From: Physcomitrium patens
Lineage: Eukaryota > Streptophyta > Bryopsida > Funariales > Funariaceae
Direction of reading: 5' to 3'
Length of the DNA stretch: 64,000 bases
NCBI RefSeq assembly: GCF_000002425.4
Contig: NC_037264.1
Location: 12,167,941-12,231,940 of the forward strand
The notes below the pieces were generated by a model. It did no database searches. It was not told where the DNA came from and saw only the letters and a program-made list of their open reading frames with translations. Position 1 is the stretch's first letter. The number at the start of each line of letters is the position of its first letter. Below are positions 48,201 through 59,639 of this stretch, one piece after another. The translations under genes and the position numbers were made by a program.

Positions 48201-50474
48201 GTTATCCTTCGATGTTGCAATGAGCTTCACAATCTCTAGGTCTTCCACTCAGAAAGAAACCTTTGATTGGCTGCCGTATACGGATGCGATTCAGGCAGGC
48301 GCTCAAGGGATCACCAAACATGTGAAAATAAAAGTATGAACAATTACATCAGTTGCTCGACACACACCACACTACCATGATCTGCTTTTCAGTATTTTTT
48401 GCCTTCCGTCTACAGTTAAGTAATATCACTCCACAATCGGTACGAAATTTGAACGCAGTCTTATTTAGTTTTACTTGAAACTTTGTACTCCAAACAGTTA
48501 TGCTGTCTTACTTTCATTCGCTTTTGACATCACTGCTTGTTGTATGAATTAGTGCTTCTCAGATCAATTCCATAGAAACATTCCTCTTATGGTTTGTCAC
48601 ATTTCGTCTAAATTGCTACTCTTGAGATCAAGGTCACTCAAGCGTAAGCTGCAAGGTTAACGCGGAGTATGATTGGAAGTTTGCCGCTGAATGGAAAGGT
48701 TCGTTGATGTTTTGCAAACAGTAGGAGTAATCCGTACTTCTGCATGTGAAGAAAGACTATCAGAATACGATTTCGATGCCTATTGGATTCATCTTCCTCG
48801 TAAAACCTAGCACTTAGTCGGTAGTTCCATTCCTCACTTTCTCCGTCGCGAATCATTTGTCAGTCGCTCACATGAAGTAGCAGCTTTGAGGATTCAAAAG
48901 AAGACACCTGTTTATTGAAGGTCGGTTGGCCACGTTGTGAGGGGAATTGGTTCAAGTTCTTTACACACAGTTGTACAGCAACATACATTTAATAATCTTC
49001 ATGCCAAAGGAGAAGTACAGTCACGCCGTGGTTGAACTAGCAATAAAACATTTCTGCACAGTAGGGCTCAACATTCATGATCTCCTGCCGAAACAGAATA
49101 GCCATAGTTCTTGTCCTGAGGTGTGACTGGTAATTTGTTCGTTGTCGACTGAAATTATGCAACGTTTGGTTTTCTGACACAGCTTGTTGTCCCTGAGAGC
49201 ACACATCCATTTCTGAGCAGCACAAGAATGGCCATCGTCTCTGCAGGGTTGCGTTTTGGAGTATCAGTCCATGAGTGCCAAGAAGTTGTCCTTACCGGTG
49301 GACAAATTAATAGAACCAAGGTCTACGAGAGTGGATAGAATGCAGCGGAGACGGTCGATGGGATGAACCATACGCTCATGTGCAGAAAATAAAATTCCCT
49401 GCCGTGTTCGCCCCGTCCTCGATCAAGCTCCTGGCATTGACATGGAAGTAGCATGGTATGATTTGGCAGAAGGTTAACGCCCACTTTGACATGTCTTTCT
49501 CCCACTAAGTCGGGTCACATTGGCATACCACACAAAAGTCTCACGTTCCGAATCGAGGGAACCATACGTACATGCAAATCTGTACCGTGACCAGCGACGT
49601 AAATAGGTTTAAAAAATCGTGCGTCTGCACTAGCGGAAGGTGGATCCAACTTAAAGAGTTGCTAACATTCCAAATCTTAGCAAAGCTGGATGAAGATGTA
49701 TACTACGACTCTGTATTCAGGTCTCTCAACAGTTTGGTTCAGAAGCGTTCGTCATTAATCCATGCTTGCAACATTAGCAACCCTCTGACCCTGCATGCGT
49801 TAAAGGAAATGCTACCTAAATTCTTCGCAAATTTTAATTAGGGCTCGTATGGATGACGACTCACACAGTAGAGGTGTACTATTAGCAATGTTTTGGATTC
49901 TACCTATGTGATTGATCATCACGAGTTCGCGAGCAAGCTCACACTTTGGCTGTGTATGAATCGACGGAGATACTATGAATGAAAGCAACTCAGAGAAGCA
50001 CTTCCAGCACCACTCCTACTTGCAGATCTTCGCGTTCACTGGTTGGTCATGAACAGGGCCTCAGAAATTACTGGTTGGTGGTGTGAATACATCTTGTTCG
50101 GATGCCCTTTCCCTACTGTCACTCGCTGCAGTGTTGAAGACCCAGCCACCACGTCCGTGCCCAGGCAACTCCATTGACACTCGAGGAATCTGCCGATGGG
50201 AAGCCAACGATCTCGTAATTTGACTCCTCTGCGAAAAAGACCACCAGCCTTGGAACCACACTTGTTGACGTCGTAGATCGAGCGCTATGTTCAGAAGAAT
50301 TGGATCACCGTACAATCCATCATGCGAGCAAGATGCGGGGGATTGTTAGTAACGAGCCCTTGGATGAAATACTCGCAACGAAATTGGCTGGGTAAGTTAA
50401 AAAGTCGCAGTCTCTCGATACAGAACAGCGTGGCGGGCCTCAGACGAAGCAGAGAATGCACGGCCCTCCCTCTC

Positions 50475-50549
50475 CGTCCGTCCGTCCGAGTGAGTGAGTG
50501 AGTGAGTGAGTAAGCAGAGCCAGCCAGTTCGCCAGCCAGCCAGTCAGCC
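50475..50549. repeat. Cluster of tetranucleotide microsatellites
   Basis: (CCGT)n at 50475-50487 passes into (GAGT)n at 50488-50511, followed by CAGC/CAGT units at about 50518-50549. Three different 4-bp repeats lie back to back. Confidence 0.85.
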
Positions 50550-51300
50550 CGTGTTCTTCAAGACGGGCATGCTTTCCGAGCTTGTGTCCTTTCTTTGCAC
50601 AATCATAGCCAGCAGCAGCAGCATAGCGCATCATCGACTGGGGAGGGGTTGGCGGGCCTAGGTCATCCATCTGAAGTCCAAAAACAGATTGGGCTCGATG
50701 AACGTGCACTGCCCAGAGAGGAAAAACTCAATGTGCGGGTATCAGATGCGGAAATCCTAAATCCACTCACCGAGTGGCAGTGTGAGAGAGGCTGCGTTGA
50801 GCTGGACGAGCAGAGAGGGCAACGGGTGCTTTGTCAGATTGTGCTAAAAACTTGACAAGTGGCTCATGAAAAAAAAGCGTCGCAGGCCCTTCAACCCCAT
50901 TGAATAGCAATTAGGATTTTGGTTTCATGGCTTATTGAGGATCAAAGCTTGTGACTTAGTTTTCTTAACTTTTCAATTGCAGTATGGGTTTCCACGTCAG
51001 CATGAGCTGGAGTTGGTGTGCGAAACTGGGCGAGGGTTGGGAAAGTTGTCTGTTGGACAGTTTGCCATTTTAATTGGGATGAGAGTGGAGCTTCTTACCC
51101 AGCCCCTGCCAGGGTGGGGTTTGGCTTTATCCATCTGCATTGGGATGCAAGTTGTTTGGCCATTTGCCTCCTTGTGTTCCATGTGATCCTCTAACTCATT
51201 CCATCCATACCCATCAACAAACAAACTCATGAACTCGGCAACAAACCTTGCACACTGTATATTTTTGTCCCCTACACCAAAACACAATCCAAAAGCATTT

Positions 51301-52690
51301 TGGCCTCAAAGACATGAATATTTTGGGCAAGTACATGGATTGTAGGACAACAAAATAAAATAATGGCTGAAAGAGGTCTTTAATAAAGTTCAACCAAAAT
51401 TATGTAGAATTCTTCATGGATATTGGCTTGGTGGACTTTTGAATTTATGAGTGGAGACAAGATTGTATTACTGTTCATATTTTTAACCTTGCCTTGTTTG
51501 CCTTCTGATTTCTATCTTTTTATAGTTGAGTCTCTTTGGAATATGACACAATCCCTAAAAGAAGAAAAAATGTCTTTTTTGGATTATTCTTATTGCTAAT
51601 TATTCATATCAGTATGGTCAATTTGTATTTTCACACGCTGTGCAGTGTAACATATGAGATACCCTAAATTATACTTCAGCTTGTACACTACATCTTAATG
51701 AAAAGTATTCGAGAGTAAGGGGGTTACTTTAGCTTCTTATTTAACAGAACATAGATAATGACGTATTTCTTTTCTCTTTTTTTCCTACTTGAAGAAATGA
51801 TTACTAATCCTGTAGACTTACAGAATACCATACACGTAATCAGAGATTTCTCTTTTAATTGTATCATATTTCAAATTTTGGATATTGAAATTTTAATTGA
51901 GAAGCGCTATCTCAAATCAAGTATTCATTGATGGCCCATGACAATTAACCATCTTTAAGGAACTACAACACTTTGTACTAAAAAAGACAAGTATTTTAAA
52001 TCATTGCATTTAAGGATTAAAATTTGTCATTAACAGAGATATAATCATTTAGATTAAGGTCACAGATTTGCTTAAGAAAATGCATAATATGTGTGTACAT
52101 ACACACACACACATACATACATATAGTTCTTGTTTGGAATAAACACTGTATTTCGAAAAGTTTACTGGTTTGTAATTTTATTACATACTATTAATATTAT
52201 AAAATAGAAGTGACTACTTGCATCAAAATAATATAATAATAATAATTATCATTATTATTATAGGATTAACTAGAAATCACAAAGTTATCAAAATAATAAG
52301 TTATGTGTGTAAAGTATCATATTACATCAATGTGAATCTTACTATTAATTTTCACCTAAAATTCCAAATAATTGCAAAAATGAATTCTCTTTGAAGTATA
52401 AGAAAGGTCCAAATGATTCATCTATTTCTATCTGTGCAACTATTATTCAAATTGAATACTTCAAAAGAGTGTTATGTAAGATGCAAAAGTAAAACAAATA
52501 CTCTTAAGTTGTGTAGGTCATTTCTCTCACACACAAACATACACTTACTTTTACACACACACACACACAAATATGTATATACATACATATATTTCTAGAA
52601 ACTGGATTGGTACACCAGGGATAATCCTTGCACCTTATGGTCCCTATGGTCTTGGGTGTGCTTTGAACCACACACTGAGATGATCCAAAT
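51301..52690. other. AT-rich intergenic DNA, no gene seen
   Basis: Contains (CA)n patches at about 52098-52115 and 52553-52569. No coding signal. Confidence 0.45.
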
Positions 52691-53810
52691 AAATTAAAAA
52701 AGTAATGGGTGCAGGATGAAAAAGCAATGGAAAACGGATGAAAACAATAAGGGTATAGGATGAATGGGTACAGGATGAAAGGAGTTGAGCAGCGAGAACC
52801 AAGCAGCGCCAATGGATGGTGAAGCGGGGGAGGGTAAAAAGTGAAGGGGGGGGGGTAAGAAGGGAATCTGGGGGGCGGGGGGGGGGGGGGGTGCACCTGT
52901 GGGAGGGAGAGAAGGCAAGAAAAGGCGAGTTCCTACGAATTGTCCCACTTGGGAGTGGGAAAAGGACGCCAGTGGATTGAGAGCCGACAGGTGTGTGGGG
53001 TGGAACCCCTGGAATCGTAACCCGAACTTACGCGTAACCCGAAAAAGAGTGAGTCTCTCTCTGGCTTCTGTTGTTGGTGCTTCGAAGGGTGCAGCGTGTG
53101 GATGTATGAAGCTTACGGCCATGGTGGAGTTCCGAAATTGGAGGGCATTGGCACTGTTTGCAAGGGATGGAGTAAGAATCGCTCCAAGTGTTGGCACACA
53201 CATTGCGCACTGCGTTGGCGCCACACGGCTATTGGCATTCCGGTCGCGTTCGTCGCATTTCCGGGAGGAAGTGAAAGTTACCGGCGAGTGCTGGCTGCTG
53301 GTGAATGCGAGAGAACTTGGTTGCGTGATCGGGTGGTGATAGAGGGGAAGAATCGTTGGGCCTAGATGGAGTCAAACGCAACCTGGTTGGAGAGTCTTTT
53401 GGCATGATTGGCAGGAAAAGTGGGGGACGATGAAGTGTACATTGTATTTGTTTCGTGTCTAGCGATTGTAGTGCGATCGTACGTTGGTATTTGTGTAGGT
53501 GGTACTTATCGTGTGAGAGAGTGGGAGTACATTATAGACGAGGTCGGAGTGATTTACTCAAGCGCTGCAGTGGATACCTCCAGGTTGGATGCGTGTTGGC
53601 TGGACATGGAGAGGGGGGACGAATAACTACATTTTCTCCGCTGCTGTTCCTGCTGCTTCTGTGCGCCTTGTCTTGCCGAGAGCTTCGTATGGTTGTCTGT
53701 TTACATGGTGGCGGGCCGAGTGACATTAGGAAGGTGAGGTGCAGTGTGGTCAGGAAAGAGGTCGAGTGCACAGAGCAGAGACAGAACAGCGCACTGTCTG
53801 AGTAGGAGGT
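52691..53810 (+). promoter_or_regulatory. GC-rich probable promoter and 5' leader region of the epimerase gene
   Basis: A GC-rich, G-skewed block on the 5' side of the epimerase gene, in contrast to the AT-rich DNA upstream. It contains G runs at 52846-52855, 52870-52875 and 52877-52891. Overlapping open frames on both strands (52899-53339 plus, 52694-53224 minus) reflect composition and have no recognisable domain. A GAG|GTAAAA string near 53811 could be a 5'-UTR splice donor. The transcription start is not visible, and the assignment rests on position and composition. Confidence 0.4.
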
Positions 53811-55769
53811 AAAATTACGTTATCATGTGTTGCATGGATTTTTTCCGCGGGAATTGGTATCGCACGGATACGTTCTCAGTTTCGGCTCCCCCGGTATCTG
53901 GTAAAGGAGATTAGGGGAGAGAATGACATTGAAGTGTCAGACTGTGATGGTTAGTTTAGTGAGTGGTATGAGAGAAAAGCAACAATTTGGATTATTTGTG
54001 TGATTACTTGTCTAGATTCTGAATAGCGTACAAAGATTTCTTTTAACCTTTGAAGTGGACTTGCAATGTGTATTTGCTGTACTCATTGCCTGAGAGCGGA
54101 TTGACTGTTGAGCCGATTACTGCAACTCTGTCTTCTATCCTGAAGTTCTACGTGATTCTTGTGTGAGTGCAGTTAAGCTCGGTAGCTGAATACTAAGACG
54201 AGTTTTCCCTACACAAGGAAAGGCACACATTCAGAGAAATCAAGATTAGTGATTTTGTGGTGACGTGGAAGGCCTGCTTTGCAAAGACTTGCTTCCGCGG
54301 TCTCTGGGTTCTGTCCAGCGTGGGTGCTGGTTTAAGTTATAGCCGAATAAATCACTGCTATCTTGATATTGTGACATTCGGCGGATTCTAGCCTGACATT
54401 GTTAACTGAGGCGCTGTGCTCTTGCACTCCTTCTTAGCACGTTCTTTCATCAGCTGAGCCTCGTCTGTGGCGCTGAAGCTACAGGCGTTGGAATTTTTGA
54501 TTTATTCGAGCAAATGCGAGGCGATTGAGCGTTTCTTTTTGTAAGTCTCGGGCTGCTCAGGAGTTTTCTATTTCCCTTGTAATGTCTGTTTTATCCAGCA
54601 GTACCGATCAACCTAGATCTAAATTATCATATTAGCGCGTTCATCGTGAATGGCCAACTGATACTATGTGCTATGTCGTATCCAGAGCAGACCTAAAACT
54701 TCTCTACTTGGGTTACTGATCAATTTCGATGTAAAGTACCTGTTAATAATGTACTCAGGACATAGCCATGGATTTTAGTAATGGTGGAGGCTGCTCACTT
54801 CAATTCTTTCCGTCGAATTATGTTCTTGAATCTCTCACCATTACATGTAGTGATCCGTCGTGGTTAGAATCACTCTTGCGAGGATGAATAAGCTTGTATC
54901 TAGGTTTTTATGACTTACAATGTGTTAGAATAGTGTAAAGTTAAGTAGGATATTCTCTTGTATACGAGCTAGTTTCTGATCTGTTCTGTTCTGAACGTCT
55001 TCGAGTTTCCTACAGTGAAATCTTATTTGGATTACATTGCCAGAACATTACCACGACCTTTTATTATTTCATGATACAGTGGTGCCTGCTTTGCTAGTAT
55101 AGCCCTTTATCCATAGTATCGCTGTCTTGTATTTATCTTGCGCAAGTGGTACCTAGGTCGTGAGTATGTGAGATACAGTGATAGAACATTTACGTAATTG
55201 TGGTCATCGTAGAAGTCTCAAGAAAAGTCCTGCCAATGTAAGTAGATGAGATTTTGTGCATTAAATCTTTGTATAGTACCTTGTCTAAGTATTTTAGTGT
55301 CGATCACGTCATATTGTTCTGATTTCTTGTTAATGTATTCTCAGGCTGCTGTAGTTTAGAAGCACAGAAAAGAGATTTCATTTTTTTGTACAACTTCACT
55401 TTGACGACGTCCCAAATGTTTACGTCCAGTGCAGTAGCCTTCAAAATTCTCTTATCTCTTGTGTTAAGTATATCTTTTGATAGGTTTCAAAGAAGCAGAT
55501 CAGCATATCTTGACGTCCATTATGTAGATCGCGCTTCTCTTCAAATTTGTGAGTTCTTTCACGGTACTCAGGAATCTTGGGCTGATTCGTTGTAGGTGAA
55601 AATGCAGTATTGAGCAGTCAAGTCCGAAGAGGGGTTGCAAACTATTCAGGTCGTATCACACAAAATAAAGTCTCAATAGTACTTCCTGCTATCTAGTGAA
55701 GAAGGAAGGTGGTTACCTGGAATGTATTTTGACTCTCCAACAAAGATATTGCAGAGTCCCTTGCTTAAA
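53811..55769 (+). other. Probable 5'-UTR/intron of the epimerase gene
   Basis: T-rich, non-coding, with many short upstream ORFs that would hinder translation if kept in the mRNA, so most of it is likely spliced out. Candidate acceptors (for example TTTCCTACAG near 55013) cannot be chosen from sequence alone. Confidence 0.35.
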
Positions 55770-57567
55770 ATGCCTCCCTCAACTATGCATGATAACTATC
55801 CTTCAACTCCTGGAAAGGTATGATTTCTTAGGCCTAGATCTCTCCAGGTATAATCCAGTTGTAAACCATGATGCCTATATATCGTGACAGGCTAGATCTC
55901 ATCTTCACGATTTAATTTTCCATCTCTGTTTTTTAAATCAACTGAGATTATGTCAAATTTTCATTTGCAGGTGAAGGTTGAAAGAAGTAATTATTTTGGG
56001 CGAGTAGCATCGAGATGGCACACAACAGCATCAACAAGACTCCTGGCATGCACCGCTGTCCTACTTACTTTGACTCTCTTCGTGTTCTACAGAATGAGTG
56101 GCACGTCCGGAGGAGCTATTGACGGTGGTATTGTTGGTCGTTCGGTGGCTGCCTTCAAGCCAACTCATCAGTGGGAGCTCAAAGTGCGACAGTCATGCTT
56201 GCCCAAGAGATCAGAAGAAGAAGCCATGGTGGTACTAGTCACTGGTGCGGCAGGATTTGTCGGTACTCATGTGTCCTTGGCACTCAAGAAAAGGGGAGAT
56301 GGAGTGGTTGGTCTAGATAATTTCAATGATTACTATGAGACTTCCTTGAAGCGTGCCAGGCAAGACTTGCTTGAAAAGCACGGTGTCTTTGTTGTTGAGG
56401 GCGACATCAACGACGAGACTTTGCTGAAGGCCCTTTTCGAATTAGGTCAATTCACTCATGTTATGCACCTTGCTGCCCAGGCAGGGGTACGCTATGCCAT
56501 GCAGAATCCAGGGTCATATGTACATAGCAACATCGCTGGCCTTGTGAATCTGTTTGAGATCTGTAAAGCTGCTAACCCTCAGCCAGCAATAGTGTGGGCC
56601 TCTTCGAGCTCTGTGTACGGCTTAAATAACAAGGTATGCTTGAAGTTTTCTTTTCGTGGTTTTTAGGCTGCGGGAAGGGAGAAGGTCAAGAGATTTGAGT
56701 TGCCTTCTGTTACTTAAATTTATCGAATTCTCTTCATTGATAATGAACCCTTTATCAGTCAATACTACACGTGATTGTCCGAAATAGAGTCAAATTTCTT
56801 CTTCAGATAAGTACGACATTCTCTTTCAAGTTGTATATGATCTCGTTATTTTGATAGATGTTGCTTTTATTGAAAATTATTGCCTTTCATTTATGTGTCA
56901 TTTACAAGCATCGTTGTGAATGCAGGTGCCTTTTTCTGAAAGTGACCGGACCGACCAACCTGCTAGCCTTTATGCAGCAACCAAGAAGGCTGGTGAAGAA
57001 ATTGCTCATACTTACAATCACATTTACGGTCTATCAATAACTGGACTCCGTTTCTTCACGGTATATGGACCATGGGGAAGACCAGACATGGCTTATTTCT
57101 CTTTCACACGGGACATTTTACGGGGAAAGGCTATTAACATTTATACAGGTAATGGTGGAAAAGATCTAGCACGTGACTTTACATATATAGATGACATTGT
57201 TAAGGGCTGTGTGGGAGCTCTGGACACGGCTGAGAAAAGCACTGGCAGCGGTGGTAAGAAGACTGGCCCAGCGCAACTGCGTGTTTTCAACCTGGGCAAT
57301 ACCTCTCCTGTTACGGTGCCTACCTTGGTTGACATCCTAGAGAAGTACTTGAAGCAGAAGGCGAAGAGAAATATCATTAAGATGCCTCGGAATGGAGATG
57401 TTCCTTTTACACACGCGAACATTTCATATGCGCAAAGCCAGTTTAACTACCATCCAACGACAAATTTGGACACAGGCCTTAAAAAGTTCGTGAAGTGGTA
57501 TTTGAGCTACTATGGAGTTGGAACGGACCATAAGTTGTGGTTGGGGGATCATGAGCAGATAGTATAA
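55770..57567 (+). CDS. GAE: UDP-glucuronate 4-epimerase, three coding exons
   Basis: Converts UDP-glucuronate to UDP-galacturonate, the pectin precursor, in the Golgi; an extended short-chain dehydrogenase that uses bound NAD. CDS = 55770-55817, 55971-56633, 56926-57567, 450 aa. Exon 1 (MPPSTMHDNYPSTPGK) is chosen because PSTPGK followed by VKVERSN matches the N-terminus of known plant GAEs. Both introns (153 and 292 bp) are phase 0 with GT...AG ends (AAG|GTATGA, TTTGCAG|GTG; AAG|GTATGC, TGCAG|GTG). A single transmembrane anchor lies at about residues 39-56, a Gly-rich NAD motif TGAAGFVG at 107-114, the SSSSVYG serine block at 227-233, and catalytic Y253-x-x-x-K257. Strongly conserved to the end; length fits the family (about 430-460). 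The in-frame ATG at 55950 is intronic and is not the start. Confidence 0.95.
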
Positions 57568-58533
57568 ATCTTCATCCATTTCTTACCTGGCATTGTAGAT
57601 TTTGTCTGATCGAAGTTTGAAGCTGGGAGTAGAGATGCCAAAGCAACACTGTCTATTATGTCCGTCTCTTGAACACACAATTTGGCTCTTATCGGTGTTG
57701 TAACCCGTAGGAGAGTTGTAAACCCATTCGTTCCGACCTGCAGAAATTTCGGAGTCTGTTGTTTTCTGTTGGCGTAAGATTTTGCTGTTCGTCAGTACAG
57801 TCCCAACTGGACTGCATGTTCTTGGGGAGGCTTGTATAGGGAGGTCTTACATGCGCCCTTAAACTGTAAAAGAGAACTCCTGATGAGTGGGGGCGGTTTT
57901 AAATGCCCACTACTCTTTTGACCCATGTTATATAATGTATCTTTTTTACATTATCTTGCCAATTGAAGGCACCGCTCAATTTATCCTTAAGTGTTGACTG
58001 ATCTTTGAATTTGGACTGATTTCTCCAATACGTAGACTAAGATTCATTCATATATTTAGTTCACTCGTGTTGGGATGATCAATTTCTGGGACCATTTCTC
58101 TTACGTGAACTTGTCAGACTCAGTAGAGAAAGGATCAAATTTTGGAGCGTAACCTTCACTCTTTTATTATGCTGATTAAGATGGTGGGAGTGTACCTGAA
58201 TGTTACCAGCTTGATGTGATCGCTTACCTTGGAGTTGTACTCCACTATGTATGTTTTCCATGTGATTGGTAATACTTCTGAAGTAGCTACGAAGCATTTA
58301 CTCTTGTTATTGGTTTGATGGATGTGCGACTATGGAGGAATAGGAAAATAGCTTACAGTGAGGAAGTGGACATTCTACGCTCGGGATTTGATCACTGCTC
58401 AGGTTTTAGCGGCATATTTTTTACAGGAGATTAGTCAGGGTAAGATTTTCTTCAAATGTGTAGGGACCATTGACTGCAATCGTTGCACTTTGTGGCCTTG
58501 GAATGAAGCAGACGAATACTCGTTGAATTGGAT
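57568..58533 (+). other. 3'-UTR of the epimerase gene and intergenic/leader region
   Basis: The first 400-500 bp are probably the epimerase 3'-UTR (T-rich, with TATAATGTATCTTTTTT-like stretches near 57932). The rest presumably contains the promoter and leader of the next transcript. No defined element could be fixed. Confidence 0.45.
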
Positions 58534-58866
58534 ATGGACAGTATTCAGGGGCAGTGTAACGACGCTGTGAGATGGACGGACTTTACAACGCTGACAGAGC
58601 TTTACAAGCCTGCCACCGAAGCAGGGAAGCGTCTCCCGATGTATGAGCTTGCTGACCTTCATTTCAGCTGCCAAGTTGCCAGAGAGCTTGCAGAACTTGA
58701 ACCGCAGGCTCAGAGCGCCGCGGCTTGGAACTTTGAGTGGAGTAAGGGCCATTTTCGTCTGGATAATGCGCTGCTTGGTAAGGGATACTGCGCGGGTGTA
58801 GGGAGGATTTTTAGTAAAGCGTCGCTTGTTGAGGTGAATGGCGCTACTCTGAAGAATGTAACTTAA
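58534..58866 (+). CDS. Uncharacterised 110-aa ORF just upstream of the hydrolase gene
   Basis: From the ATG at 58534 (MDSIQGQC...) to TAA 58866. GC-rich, with host-gene-like codon use. Predicted helical, soluble, no membrane segment; contains CNDAVRWTDFTTLTELYKPA, a RLPMYELADLHFSCQ stretch and AELEPQAQSAAAWNFEW. I do not recognise the family. It ends 17 bp before the hydrolase ATG on the same strand but in another frame. It could be a long upstream ORF, a protein in a bicistronic mRNA, or the last part of a spliced gene whose upstream exons I cannot see. An antisense frame at 58435-58752 is taken as its shadow. Confidence 0.45.
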   Translation: MDSIQGQCNDAVRWTDFTTLTELYKPATEAGKRLPMYELADLHFSCQVARELAELEPQAQSAAAWNFEWSKGHFRLDNALLGKGYCAGVGRIFSKASLVEVNGATLKNVT

Positions 58867-58883
58867 CCCTAGCGCGGGAGCTC

Positions 58884-59639
58884 ATGGCGGGGTTGTACTT
58901 CCGGCAGCTACTCGCAGGGCGGGACTTCGCTGTCAACGCGGGGAATATTATCGAGAGGCAGATTTTTAGCAGTGCGAAGCAGATGCAGAATTATGTTTAC
59001 TTGGTAGGGGATACGAAAACGCGTGAGGCGGTCGTAGTGGATGCGGCCTGGGATGTGAAAGGAATCCGAAGATTAGCTGCCGCGGACAATATGCGGCTGG
59101 TTGGAGCTGTGTTGACTCACTATCATTTTGATCACACTGGTGGCACGCCACCACCGCCGTTCGACCAGCTTGGAATCAAAGTGCCCGGAATTAGAGAACT
59201 CGCGGTCGAGGATAAGCTTCCCGTGCATGTGAACAGGAACGACGCAAACACAGTGGTGAATTCGAACGGCGTTCCTTCTGCAAATTTGAACCTTCTTGAC
59301 GACGCCGATGTGGTGTCTGTTGGCGGTGTGAAGCTGAAGTTTATTCACACTCCGGGTCATACACCAGGTAGCCAATGCATCTATATTGAGCGCCCGCAGC
59401 AGGACATCTTGATTTCAGGTGACACCCTTTTCATTGGGAGTTGCGGGCGTCTGGATTTTCCTGATTGTGATGTAAAAGCCATGTACAATAGTTTGCAAAA
59501 GCTTGCTACTCTACCGGCCACCACTAAAGTTTACCCTGGTCACGATTATGGAGGCCCACACACCACCATAGCTCAGGAACGAGAGCAAGGCTTTCTCAAG
59601 CCTATGGCAGAGAGGCAGTGGTTACGTATGCATGGCTAA
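58884..59639 (+). CDS. Metallo-beta-lactamase-fold hydrolase (glyoxalase II / ETHE1-like)
   Basis: 251 aa, intronless. Carries the full metal-binding set: THYHFDH at 78-84 (H79, H81, D83, H84), H159 in HTPGHTPGS, D180 in SGDTLFIGSCGR and H220 in YPGHDYGG. This is the hydroxyacylglutathione hydrolase / persulfide dioxygenase branch of the superfamily; glyoxalase II hydrolyses S-lactoylglutathione, while ETHE1 oxidises glutathione persulfide. The substrate cannot be settled from sequence. SGDTLF and the GPHTTIAQER tail (closer to glyoxalase II-type YcbL proteins) leave both open. There is no clear transit peptide at the N-terminus (MAGLYFRQLLAGRDF), though a weak mitochondrial signal is possible. 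A TAATAAA string overlaps the stop. Confidence 0.88.
   Translation: MAGLYFRQLLAGRDFAVNAGNIIERQIFSSAKQMQNYVYLVGDTKTREAVVVDAAWDVKGIRRLAAADNMRLVGAVLTHYHFDHTGGTPPPPFDQLGIKVPGIRELAVEDKLPVHVNRNDANTVVNSNGVPSANLNLLDDADVVSVGGVKLKFIHTPGHTPGSQCIYIERPQQDILISGDTLFIGSCGRLDFPDCDVKAMYNSLQKLATLPATTKVYPGHDYGGPHTTIAQEREQGFLKPMAERQWLRMHG

Larger units (their letters stand above)
43651..51300. other. GC-normal island without a recognisable gene
   Basis: Composition changes sharply from the AT-rich left flank to ordinary plant single-copy composition. Many short open stretches exist on both strands (for example 47854-48180 plus, 50440-50709 minus, 50595-50855 plus), but none has a recognisable domain or a convincing exon chain. 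Noteworthy parts are a CT-rich patch at 45340-45365, a palindrome (GCAAGTGCAGGATCCTGC followed by TTGC) near 45418, and microsatellites at 50475-50549. It could hold a non-coding transcript, distal regulatory DNA, or a host gene I cannot read. Confidence 0.4.

Noticed and set aside
47854-50855. Short frames of 80-110 codons in the GC-normal island.
   Set aside because: No recognisable motif, no consistent strand or exon chain, and overlapping frames on both strands; not supported as genes.
52694-53339. Long overlapping open frames on both strands (146 and 176 codons) as genes.
   Set aside because: They are low-complexity (Pro/Leu-rich or Arg/Gly-rich) products of a GC-rich, G-skewed promoter region with no domain; likely chance.
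55950-55970. In-frame ATG at 55950 as the start of the epimerase.
   Set aside because: It lies just before a clear splice acceptor (TTTGCAG) and gives an N-terminus unlike the family; the exon at 55770-55817 fits much better.
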